Assembly: GCA_016210245.1 (NCBI GenBank)
Contig: JACQUR010000325.1
Location: 1 to 6,504, forward strand
Origin: Chloroflexota bacterium
GTDB taxonomy: Bacteria > Chloroflexota > UBA6077 > JACQUR01
DNA: 6,504 nt
Direction of reading: 5' to 3'
Every line of letters starts with the position of its first letter. The first letter of the stretch is position 1. Shown here piece after piece: positions 1 to 6,022 of this stretch. Under the pieces are notes generated by a model. That model did no database searches and was not told where the DNA came from. It worked only from the letters and a program-made list of their open reading frames with translations. The translations under genes were made by a program, and so were the position numbers.

Positions 1-51
1 CGTGGCGTGGTACACGGCAGCGCCGAGAGCGGCGCGGTGAAGGACCTCGGA

Positions 52-84
52 GAGCCGGGTGCGGGAGCATCGCATGCCCGGTTC
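52..84 (+). ncRNA. Group II intron domain V (catalytic hairpin)
   Basis: GAGCCGGG (52-59) pairs with CCCGGTTC (77-84), including one G-T wobble, to form the lower helix. TGCGG (60-64) pairs with TCGCA (70-74) as the upper helix, and T75-G76 forms the two-base bulge between them. The AGC catalytic triad expected near the base of domain V is present at 53-55. The total is 33 nt against the usual 34. The loop GAGCA (65-69) is not a GNRA tetraloop, but it fits a GNR(N)A pentaloop with C68 extruded. The arrangement of helices, bulge and triad is characteristic of domain V. Confidence 0.85.
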
Positions 85-192
85 GATGAGGGGGGGCTGG
101 AGCCGGAGCACGGTCTCGGGACCGCAGCGCCTGCAATTAAGTGCGTGGACAGCGCCGGACCTATCGGCCACCGCGCCAGCCTCCCACTCTAC
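85..192 (+). ncRNA. Group II intron domain VI with branch-point A186 and 3' splice site
   Basis: GAGGGGGGGCTGG (88-100) pairs with CCAGCCTCCC (176-185) and CTC (187-189), leaving A186 bulged. A186 is the seventh base from the proposed 3' end at C192, the expected position for the branch-point adenosine. The helix has 13 base pairs with one G-T wobble. The distal part (101-175) is unusually long. It contains a perfect CGGTC (111-115)/GACCG (120-124) hairpin with a TCGG loop and a direct AGCGCC repeat (126-131, 151-156). Intron classes normally have a much shorter domain VI, so this one seems to carry an extension of about 70 nt. Confidence 0.78.
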
Positions 193-310
193 CCCCGTGA
201 ATGGTCGCGCCCGTAGCGCGTACTATCGTACTATGCGGCCATACTATGCAGCGAGCGCCGTCGAGCGGTAGGCTTTAGACGTGGGGCCAGACCCCGGACA
301 GGAGGCGCTG
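193..310 (+). promoter_or_regulatory. Intergenic region between intron end and aminotransferase gene
   Basis: No convincing gene lies here. It holds a small hairpin, CGCGC (206-210)/GCGCG (216-220) with loop CCGTA, immediately followed by three TACTAT motifs (221, 229, 242), each a 4-of-6 match to a -10 element. No matching -35 hexamer is visible at 16-18 bp. The 3' end holds the ribosome binding site AGGAGG (300-305), 5 bases before the ATG at 311. Transcription of the aminotransferase may start here or read through from the intron-bearing transcript; the sequence does not decide. Confidence 0.45.
221..249 (+). repeat. Triplicated TACTAT(C/G)(G/C) motif
   Basis: Three near-identical octamers, TACTATCG (221-228), TACTATGC (229-236) and TACTATGC (242-249), lie in tandem; the first two abut and the third follows 5 bases later. 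They stand out in a GC-rich background and lie 60-90 bases before a start codon. They could be -10 promoter elements, a regulator binding site or a short tandem expansion in the intron's 3' exon. Confidence 0.6.
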
Positions 311-1537
311 ATGAGCCACCAAACCCCGGCCCCGGGCGCACTGGATGCTCCCGGTGGGCCGGTGGGCGCCCTGGGCAACCCGCCCGAGCGCATCCTCATG
401 CTCCCCGGGCCCAGCAACCTGCACCCCCGCGTGCGGCAGGCGCTGGGCGCTCCCCTGGTGGGCCACAAGGATCCCTATTTCCTCGAGCTGATGGAGCGGG
501 TTACGGCCCAGCTTCGCTGCCTCTTCCAGACCGTGTACTCGGCCACCTTCGCGCTGCCGGCTACGGGCGGGTCCGGCATGGACGCCGCGCTGATCAACCT
601 GCTCGAGCCGGGCGACGCCGTCGTCGTCGGGGTGTGCGGTTTCTTCGGCGAGCGGATGGTGGACATCGCCCAGCGAGTGGGCGCGCGCGCCACGGTCGTG
701 CAGAGCCCCTGGGGGCAGCCGCTCGACCCCGAGGACATCCGCCGGGCGCTCGAACGCAGCGAGGCGAAGGTGGTCGCGGTGGTCCACGGCGAGACCTCCA
801 CCGGCGTGTGCCAGCCGCTGGAGGAGATCGCCCATGCCGCCCGGGCACAGGGCGCGCTGCTGGTGGTCGACGCCGTGGCCTCCCTGGGCGGGGTGTCCCT
901 GCCCTGCGACGCCCTGGGCGTGGACGTATGCTTCAGCGGGAGCCAGAAGTGCCTGAGCGCGCCGCCGGGCCTGGCGCCCATAACCCTGAGCCCCGCGGCC
1001 ATGGCCCGCATCCTCGGCCGGCGCCAGCGCGTGCCCAGCTTCTACTTCGACCTCACCCTGCACGCGCGCTACTGGTCGACGGAGCATATCTACCACCACA
1101 CCGCGCCCGTGCTGAACGTCTACGCGCTGCACCAGGCGCTGTGCCTGATCGAGGAGGAGGGGTTGGAGGCGCGCTTCGCCCGCCATCGCCTGCACGCCCG
1201 GGCCGCAACGGCCGGCCTGGAGGCGCTGGGCCTGCACCTGCTGCCCGAGCCGGCCCATCGCCTCGCCTCCGTGCTGGCCGTGCTGGTCCCCGAGGGCGTG
1301 GCGGAAGCCCCGGTACGAGATGTGCTGGCGACCGAGTTCCAACTCGACATCAGCGGCGGCCTGGGCGCCTACGCCGGGCGCCTGTGGCGCATCGGCATCA
1401 TGGGCCATTCCGCCCAGCGCCGCAACGTGGCCCTGCTGCTCAATGGGCTGGAGGTAGCGCTGCGCCGGCAGGGGTACCACCCGCGCCCGGGCGCAGCGCT
1501 CGAGGCCGCGGAGGCGGTCTACGCTGGCGCCGGGTAA
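311..1537 (+). CDS. Class V PLP-dependent aminotransferase (alanine/serine-glyoxylate aminotransferase type)
   Basis: This is a 408-residue cytosolic fold-type I aminotransferase of the alanine/serine-glyoxylate and serine-pyruvate family, close to the usual family length (human AGT has 392). Visible landmarks are MLPGPSNLHPRV (30-41), the phosphate-binding TGGSG (85-89), HGETSTGV (159-166), Asp187 in VVDAVAS, expected to pair with the pyridine nitrogen, SGSQK with the Schiff-base Lys213, and LWRIGIMG (358-365) with Arg360, expected to bind the substrate carboxylate. The family transfers an amino group from alanine or serine to glyoxylate or pyruvate; which pair is used here cannot be read from the sequence. 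I chose ATG 311 because AGGAGG sits 5 bases upstream. The frame also opens at GTG 281, which has no good ribosome binding site. No signal peptide or membrane segment is seen. It stands alone between an intron end and a signalling operon, so context adds no function. Confidence 0.93.
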   Translation: MSHQTPAPGALDAPGGPVGALGNPPERILMLPGPSNLHPRVRQALGAPLVGHKDPYFLELMERVTAQLRCLFQTVYSATFALPATGGSGMDAALINLLEPGDAVVVGVCGFFGERMVDIAQRVGARATVVQSPWGQPLDPEDIRRALERSEAKVVAVVHGETSTGVCQPLEEIAHAARAQGALLVVDAVASLGGVSLPCDALGVDVCFSGSQKCLSAPPGLAPITLSPAAMARILGRRQRVPSFYFDLTLHARYWSTEHIYHHTAPVLNVYALHQALCLIEEEGLEARFARHRLHARAATAGLEALGLHLLPEPAHRLASVLAVLVPEGVAEAPVRDVLATEFQLDISGGLGAYAGRLWRIGIMGHSAQRRNVALLLNGLEVALRRQGYHPRPGAALEAAEAVYAGAG

Positions 1538-1575
1538 GCGAGGGCGTCCCTGCCCAGGCGGGCGAGGAAGGATCT

Positions 1576-1613
1576 GGGGTATGTATGGGGTATGTATATG
1601 GTATGGTATGGTG
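1576..1613 (+). repeat. Short tandem repeats in spacer between aminotransferase and kinase
   Basis: An 11-bp unit GGGGTATGTAT occurs twice in perfect tandem (1576-1586, 1587-1597) and runs into a 5-bp unit GGTAT repeated at 1600-1604 and 1605-1609. The tract is AT-rich for this genome and ends about 30 bases before the kinase start. The remainder of the 1538-1645 spacer holds two tiny hairpins just after the aminotransferase stop (AGGG/CCCT 1541-1551, GCCC/GGGC 1552-1563) without a T run, so no clear terminator. The tract may hold the kinase promoter, but no convincing -35/-10 pair is present. Confidence 0.7.
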
Positions 1614-1645
1614 AATCTGGCTGTCATGGCGTAAGGTGAGGGGGA

Positions 1646-3322
1646 ATGCCTGTCGAGCGCTCGAGTCCCGACCAGACCTCCGATCAGGTGGTCGGCCCTG
1701 GGCCCGCAGCCCACGTCGGCGCAGCCCCTGAGGAGGCATTCGATCGGCTGACCCGCCTGGCGGCCAGGTTGCTGCATGCTCCCGTGGCCCTGCTCGTTCT
1801 GGTGGACGGGGAGCGGGCCGTCGCCAGGAGCGCGGTTGGCCTGGCGGAGCCGTGGGCTGTCTGGCGCGCGCAGCCCCTGGTGTCCGCCCTTTGCCAGCAC
1901 GTCGTCGCCTCCGGCCGGCCGCTGCTGATCGAAGACGTCCGCGCGCACCCGCTGAGCCGGTGCCCTCCTGCCCCGCTCGAGCACGAGCTGGTGGCGTATG
2001 CGGGAGCGCCGCTGGCGACGCTTGAAGGACGGGTCCTGGGTGTCTTCTGCGCCGTCGACCTCAGGCCGCGAACGTGGACCGGGGAGGAGGGCGAGGTGCT
2101 CGAGCACCTGGCTGCCTCGGCTACGGCCGAGCTGGAGCTGCGCGCCGTGCGGGAGGTGAAGCGCCAGGCGGAGGCGACCGAGGCGAAGTTCCGCGCGCTG
2201 GTGGAATCGGCGCCGGACGCCATCGTGAGTGTGGACCGCGAAGGGCGGATGGTGTTGGCCAACGCGCAGACGGAGCAGCTCTTTGGCTACCGCCGCGAGG
2301 AGTTGCTCGGCCAGACCATCGAGCTGCTCGTGCCCGAGCGCTTCCGCGCGGCGCACGCGGGCTACCGCGACCACTACCGCGCTGCTCCCCATATCCGGCC
2401 CATGGGCAGCGGCCTCGAACTCACCTGCCGGCGGAAGGACGGGAGCGAGTTCCCGTCCGAGATCAGCCTCAGTCCCCTGGAGACCAACGGCGAACTCCTG
2501 GTCACCACCGTGATCCGCGACATCACCCAGCGCAGGCGGGCGGAGGAGGAGCGTGCCCAGCTCATCCGCGAGCAGGCTGCCCGGGCCGAGGCCGAGGCGG
2601 CGCTCCGCACGCGCGACGAGTTCCTCTCAGTGGCTGCCCACGAGTTGAAAACCCCGGTCACCAGCCTGCGCGGCTTCGCGCAACTGGTGCTCCGCCAACT
2701 GGACAAGGCAGGAGCCATCGACCCGGAGCGGGTCCGTCGATCGCTCCGGGCGATCGTCCAGCAATCGGACAAGCTGTCCCGCCTGGTGGGCCAACTGCTC
2801 GACCTCTCCCGTATCGAGGCTGGGAAGCTGGCGCTGGAGCCGGAGCTGGTGGACCTGGTACCCCTGGTTGCGGGCGCGGCGGCCGTGGCCCGAGCGACGA
2901 CGAGTAGCCATACGGTGCGGGTGCGCGCGCCCGCCCAGGTGTTGGCGCTCGTCGATCCCCTGCGCCTGGAGCAGGTGCTGACCAACCTGCTCGACAACGC
3001 CATCAAGTTCAGTCCAGAGGGTGGCCAGGTCGAGGTCGAGGTAGCCCAGCCGGGTGCCACGACAGTCTACCTGGCGGTGCGGGATCACGGCGTCGGGATT
3101 CCGTCCGAGCACCGCGCACGGATCTTCGATCGCTTCTACCAGGCGCACGCGGGCGACTACCGGGCGGGCATGGGCCTGGGGTTGTACATCAGCCGCCAGA
3201 TCGTGGAACTGCACGGCGGAGAGCTGGTGGCCGAGTTCCCACCCGATGGGGGTACCTGCTTCGTCGTGTACCTGCCGACTGGCCAGGGTGCCCAGAGTCG
3301 CGAGACGGAGGCAAGGGCATGA
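1646..3322 (+). CDS. GAF-PAS sensor histidine kinase (soluble)
   Basis: This 558-residue protein has no membrane segments, so it is probably a cytoplasmic sensor. Domains in order: GAF (about 28-165, with LCQHVVASG and GVFCAVD typical of one GAF subgroup); PAS with PAC tail (about 178-296, LESAPDAI-like start, NAQTEQLFGY, RRKDGSEFP); a charged helical, probably coiled-coil linker (297-322); HisKA dimerisation/phosphoacceptor domain with His332 in AAHELKTP; and a HATPase domain with N-box NLLDNAIKF (447-455), G1 DHGVGIP (480-486), F-box FDRFY (494-498) and G2 GMGLGL (508-513). All catalytic motifs are intact. It should autophosphorylate His332 and pass phosphate to an aspartate, most likely on the receiver encoded immediately downstream, whose ATG overlaps this stop. 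AAGGTGAG (1633-1640) just before ATG 1646 supports the start. The ligand is unknown. Its PAS segment is nearly duplicated in the second kinase of this window. Confidence 0.95.
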   Translation: MPVERSSPDQTSDQVVGPGPAAHVGAAPEEAFDRLTRLAARLLHAPVALLVLVDGERAVARSAVGLAEPWAVWRAQPLVSALCQHVVASGRPLLIEDVRAHPLSRCPPAPLEHELVAYAGAPLATLEGRVLGVFCAVDLRPRTWTGEEGEVLEHLAASATAELELRAVREVKRQAEATEAKFRALVESAPDAIVSVDREGRMVLANAQTEQLFGYRREELLGQTIELLVPERFRAAHAGYRDHYRAAPHIRPMGSGLELTCRRKDGSEFPSEISLSPLETNGELLVTTVIRDITQRRRAEEERAQLIREQAARAEAEAALRTRDEFLSVAAHELKTPVTSLRGFAQLVLRQLDKAGAIDPERVRRSLRAIVQQSDKLSRLVGQLLDLSRIEAGKLALEPELVDLVPLVAGAAAVARATTSSHTVRVRAPAQVLALVDPLRLEQVLTNLLDNAIKFSPEGGQVEVEVAQPGATTVYLAVRDHGVGIPSEHRARIFDRFYQAHAGDYRAGMGLGLYISRQIVELHGGELVAEFPPDGGTCFVVYLPTGQGAQSRETEARA

Positions 3323-3687
3323 AGGAAGCCCCACGGGTGCTGGTGGTGGACGTCGACGAGAGCATCCGGGAGTTCGTTGGTCTGGCGCTGGCAGACGAAG
3401 GCTACGAGGTGGTGACCGCCCACCATGGCGCAGCCGCGCTCGAGCGCATCGCGCAGCTCCCACCCCACCTGATCCTGCTGGACGTGCGCATGCCGATCAT
3501 GGATGGGTGGGCCTTCGTGCGCGCCTATCGGGAGCAGCCAGGACCGCATGCCCCGATCATCATCCTGACCGCGGCGCGGGAGGTGGCCGAGCGCCGAGTG
3601 CAGATGGACGCCGAGGCCCAGTTGGCCAAACCGTTCGACCTGAACGAGCTGCTGGCGCTGGTGGACCAGCTCACGCACCACGCCTGA
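3319..3687 (+). CDS. Single-domain response regulator (receiver protein, CheY/Spo0F-like)
   Basis: The 122-residue protein is a receiver domain only, with no DNA-binding or enzymatic output. Landmarks are VLVVDVDES (7-15), the phosphoacceptor Asp55 in LILLDVRMP, Thr84 in IILTA and Lys104 in LAKPF. The usual Asp-Asp pair near the N-terminus is Asp11-Val12 here (codon GTC where GAC is typical), so the aspartate that in CheY (Asp13) contacts Mg directly is missing. Asp13 lies one residue later and might partly compensate. The ATG lies in ATGA with the kinase stop, a 4-base overlap indicating translational coupling and one operon. The likely role is phosphate acceptor for the adjacent kinase, acting by protein-protein contact or as a relay intermediate. 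The downstream kinase is a possible second partner. Family assignment is secure; activity given the substitution is inferred. Confidence 0.93.
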   Translation: MKEAPRVLVVDVDESIREFVGLALADEGYEVVTAHHGAAALERIAQLPPHLILLDVRMPIMDGWAFVRAYREQPGPHAPIIILTAAREVAERRVQMDAEAQLAKPFDLNELLALVDQLTHHA

Positions 3688-3703
3688 GCCGGACCTCTCC
3701 CCC

Positions 3704-3821
3704 GGGGCCGGACCTAACCCCCCGGCCCCCTTCCCTACAAGGGAAGGGGGAGTCGCTCCGCCCGCTGGCCGTCTCCCCCTTCCCTCGCAGGGAAGGGGGC
3801 TGGGGGGGTAGGTCCGGCCCC
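3704..3821. repeat. 33-bp inverted repeat (REP/MITE-like palindromic element)
   Basis: The arms 3704-3736 and 3789-3821 are reverse complements at 31 of 33 positions, separated by 52 bases. Each arm also forms its own hairpin with adjacent sequence: CCCCCTTCCCT (3726-3736) with AGGGAAGGGGG (3740-3750), loop ACA; and CCCCCTTCCCT (3775-3785) with AGGGAAGGGGG (3789-3799), loop CGC. A 9-bp direct repeat GCCGGACCT (3688-3696, 3707-3715) abuts the left end. It occupies the gap after the receiver gene and could end transcription by RNA structure, although no T tract follows. Such paired hairpins are typical of dispersed intergenic palindromes; no transposase is present. Confidence 0.85.
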
Positions 3822-3832
3822 TCACGGTCCCC

Positions 3833-3838
3833 TATAAT
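3833..3838 (+). promoter_or_regulatory. -10 promoter element TATAAT
   Basis: A perfect consensus TATAAT stands alone in very GC-rich DNA, 12 bases after the right arm of the inverted repeat. Positions 16-18 bp upstream hold no TTGACA-like hexamer, so activation by another factor or a non-standard -35 would be needed. Transcription would start near 3845, giving a leader of about 60 bases to the GTG at 3905. Confidence 0.55.
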
Positions 3839-3865
3839 TCGCAAGTGCGAATGATGTACATTCGC
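3837..3865. promoter_or_regulatory. Overlapping palindromes, probable operator
   Basis: ATTCGC (3837-3842) and GCGAAT (3847-3852) form a palindrome overlapping the -10 element. GCGAATG (3847-3853) and CATTCGC (3859-3865) form a second perfect 7-bp inverted repeat with spacer ATGTA. Three evenly placed half-sites across the -10 and predicted transcription start are what a repressor operator looks like. No DNA-binding protein is encoded in the window, so the binder would be encoded elsewhere. Confidence 0.5.
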
Positions 3866-3870
3866 CCTGG

Positions 3871-3898
3871 ATTTACTACGCCCACTTTCGGAGTAAAT
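3871..3898. repeat. Inverted repeat ATTTACT...AGTAAAT
   Basis: A perfect 7-bp inverted repeat (3871-3877, 3892-3898) has a 14-base spacer. It lies in the leader of the second kinase and its right arm overlaps the candidate ribosome binding site GGAG (3890-3893). It could form a stem that hides that site, or be a second protein-binding site. Confidence 0.5.
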
Positions 3899-3904
3899 GG
3901 CCCC

Positions 3905-6022
3905 GTGCCGACCGTGCAGCCGCAAGACCTGGGCATCGGCCAGCTCTTCTGGACCGTCCGCGAGGCCGTGATCGTGGCTGATGCCACCACCGGCCGGATC
4001 GTGCTCTGGAATCCGGCCGCCGAGACGCTCTTCGGCTACTCGGCCGCGGAGGCGATTGGCCTGCCCTTCGAGACGCTCGTTCCCGAGCGTCCCAGGCTCC
4101 AACTTCAGGCTGCTCTGGCCCAGCACCCTGCCCTCGCCCCGGGGCCGGCGCCCAGCCCGGGCTGGTCGCTGGAGCTGCCCGCTCGGCGAAAGTCGGGCGA
4201 GTACATCTTCATCGAGCTGTCGCTCAGCCCCATTGAGGACGAGGCGGTGGACGGGCGGCTCGTGCTCGCCATGGTCCGCGACCTCACCGCGCGCAAGCAG
4301 GCGGAGGCCGAGCAAGCGCGCCTGCTGCGCCAGGCGGAGGCCGCCGAGGCGAAGTTCCGGGGGCTGCTGGAGTCGGCGCCGGACGCCATCGTGACCGTCG
4401 ACCACGAGGGGCGGATTACGCTGGCCAACGCCCAGGCCGAGCAGCTCTTCGGGTACTCCCGCGACGAGCTGCTCGGCCAGCCGGTGGAGCTGCTGTTGCC
4501 CGAGCGCTTCCGCACGGCGCACCGGCACTCCCGGGGCGGCTACGCCTCTGCGCCCCGGGTCCGACCGATGGGCGCTGGCCTGGAGCTGGCTGGCCGGCGC
4601 AAGGATGGGAGTGAGTTTCCAGCCGAGATCAGCCTCAGCCCCCTGGAGACCGAGGCCGGGCTGCTGGTGACCAGCGTGATCCGCGACCTCACCGAGCGCA
4701 AGCGGGCAGAGGAGGAGCGCGCCCAGCTCATCCGCGAGCAGGCCGCCCGGGCCGCGGCTGAGGCGGGGCAGCGGCGCCTGGCCTTCCTGGCCGAGGCCAG
4801 CAGCGTGCTGGCCAGCTCGCTCGACTACGAGGCCACCCTCGCCAGCGTGGCCCGCCTGGCCGTGCTCACCCTGGCTGACTACTGCGTGATTCACCTGGCC
4901 GAGGAGGATGGGCGCATCCGCCGGGTCGAGCTGGCCTGCGCCGACCCGGCCAGGGAGGCGCGGCTGCGTGAGCTGCAGGCGCGCCACCCGCCACCCGAGC
5001 CGAACGCGCCAGCGGGCGCGGCCAGGGTGATCCGCACCGGCCAGGCGGAGCTGTATCCGGACGTGTCCGAGGCCTGGTTGAGGGCAACCATTCGCGAGAC
5101 CGGGCGTCTCCACATCCTGGGCGCGCTCGGCGCCCGGTCGCTCATGCTCGTGCCGCTGCTGGCCCGCGGCGGCACGCTCGGCGCGCTCACCTTCGCCCTG
5201 GCCGAGTCCGGCCGCCACTACGGACCGGAGGACCTGGCGCTGGCCGAGGACCTGGCCCGCCGCTGCGCCCTGGCCATCGACAACGCGCGCCTCTACCGCC
5301 AGCTCCAGCAGGCGCTGCGCAGCCGCGACGAGTTCCTGGCCTCGGCGGCCCACGACCTCAAGACCCCGCTCACGGCCATCAAAGGCTACGCCCAGTTGCT
5401 CCAGCGCCAGGCAGCCCGCCTGGATACGCCCCAGGTGGCGCGGCTGCTCGACGGGCTGGCCAAGGTCGACGCCATCACCAACAAGATGCGCGCGCTGATC
5501 GACGAGCTGGTGGACCTGGCTCGCCTCGAGCTCGGCCAGCCCCTGGCGCTGATCCGCAAGCCCACGGACCTGGTGGCGCTGGCGCGCCAGGTGGCCGCCG
5601 AGCAGCAGCAGACGAGCGGGCGCCACCAGGTCCAGGTCGAGGCGACCGTGCCCGAACTGGTCGGCTGGTGGGACGCGGCCCGCCTGGAGCGGGTGCTGGG
5701 CAACCTGCTGGGCAACGCCATCAAGTACAGTCTCGAGGGCGGCGAGGTCACGGTGCGGGTAGCCCGGGAGGACTCGTGGGCGGTGGTGCAGGTCCAGGAC
5801 CATGGCATCGGCATCCCGACCGCCGACCTGTCGCGCATCTTCGAGCGCTTCCAGCGCGGCGGCAACGTCATCGGGCGGATTCCCGGCACCGGCATCGGCC
5901 TGGCCGGCGCGCGCCAGATCGCCGAGCAGCACGGCGGCAGCATCACCGTCGAGAGCCAGGAAGGGCTGGGGACAACCATCACCGTACGGCTGCCTCTTTC
6001 AGTGCTGAGTGCTGAGTCCTGA
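3905..6022 (+). CDS. PAS-PAS-GAF sensor histidine kinase (soluble)
   Basis: Counting from GTG 3905 the protein has 705 residues and no membrane segments. Order: PAS1 (about 10-130), PAS2 with PAC tail (148-265), charged helical linker (266-292), GAF (293-460), HisKA with phosphoacceptor His483 in AAHDLKTP, and HATPase with N-box NLLGNAIKY (600-608), G1 DHGIGIP (632-638), F-box FERFQ (646-650) and G2 GTGIGL (661-666). All catalytic motifs are intact. The frame is open from GTG 3845, with ATGs at 3851 and 3854. I prefer 3905 because 10 of the 20 codons before it end in A or T against 1 of the 20 after it, and the earlier stretch is full of palindromes. GGAG lies 11 bases upstream, rather far, so a leaderless start near 3845-3851 remains possible. 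The last seven residues (SVLSAES) and the stop lie in a repeat. No regulator gene follows. Ligand unknown. Confidence 0.93.
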   Translation: MPTVQPQDLGIGQLFWTVREAVIVADATTGRIVLWNPAAETLFGYSAAEAIGLPFETLVPERPRLQLQAALAQHPALAPGPAPSPGWSLELPARRKSGEYIFIELSLSPIEDEAVDGRLVLAMVRDLTARKQAEAEQARLLRQAEAAEAKFRGLLESAPDAIVTVDHEGRITLANAQAEQLFGYSRDELLGQPVELLLPERFRTAHRHSRGGYASAPRVRPMGAGLELAGRRKDGSEFPAEISLSPLETEAGLLVTSVIRDLTERKRAEEERAQLIREQAARAAAEAGQRRLAFLAEASSVLASSLDYEATLASVARLAVLTLADYCVIHLAEEDGRIRRVELACADPAREARLRELQARHPPPEPNAPAGAARVIRTGQAELYPDVSEAWLRATIRETGRLHILGALGARSLMLVPLLARGGTLGALTFALAESGRHYGPEDLALAEDLARRCALAIDNARLYRQLQQALRSRDEFLASAAHDLKTPLTAIKGYAQLLQRQAARLDTPQVARLLDGLAKVDAITNKMRALIDELVDLARLELGQPLALIRKPTDLVALARQVAAEQQQTSGRHQVQVEATVPELVGWWDAARLERVLGNLLGNAIKYSLEGGEVTVRVAREDSWAVVQVQDHGIGIPTADLSRIFERFQRGGNVIGRIPGTGIGLAGARQIAEQHGGSITVESQEGLGTTITVRLPLSVLSAES

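Larger units (their letters stand above)
1..192 (+). mobile_element. Group II intron, 3' end (partial; 5' part outside window)
   Basis: The first 192 bases have the secondary-structure signature of the end of a bacterial group II self-splicing intron: a domain V hairpin (52-84), then a domain VI stem (88-189) with a bulged adenosine, then a 3' terminus of the form AY (A191 C192). Upstream, a perfect 6-bp hairpin (GCGCCG 20-25, CGGCGC 30-35, loop AGAG) probably belongs to the end of domain III or IV. The GATGAG that follows domain V resembles class C and related bacterial introns, but class cannot be fixed from this fragment. In this family the reverse transcriptase/maturase is encoded in domain IV, so its gene should end before position 1 or within the first few tens of bases; I see no recognisable protein sequence here. 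The flanking 3' exon would begin at C193. Whether the element is intact cannot be judged. Confidence 0.82.

Noticed and set aside
7..271. Small open frames (about 70 codons) at the start of the window
   Set aside because: They run through the domain V and VI stems of the intron, have no good ribosome binding site and resemble no protein I know.
281..310. Upstream GTG start for the aminotransferase
   Set aside because: It would add ten residues, has no suitable ribosome binding site, and the AGGAGG at 300-305 is ideally placed for the ATG at 311.
1541..1563. Terminator after the aminotransferase
   Set aside because: Only two hairpins with 4-bp stems and no T run are present, too weak to call.
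275..2392. Very long open frame on the minus strand (705 codons)
   Set aside because: It runs antisense across the aminotransferase and half of the first kinase, both with clear conserved motifs. Low stop frequency opposite GC-rich codons explains it, and its translation shows no recognisable domain.
3704..3821. CRISPR array
   Set aside because: The repeats are palindromic and only paired, with no regular spacers and no cas genes.
3671..5932. Very long open frame on the minus strand (753 codons)
   Set aside because: It is antisense to the second kinase and crosses the inverted repeat. The peptide is low-complexity and rich in Arg, Gly, Ala and Gln, as expected from reading GC-rich codons backwards.
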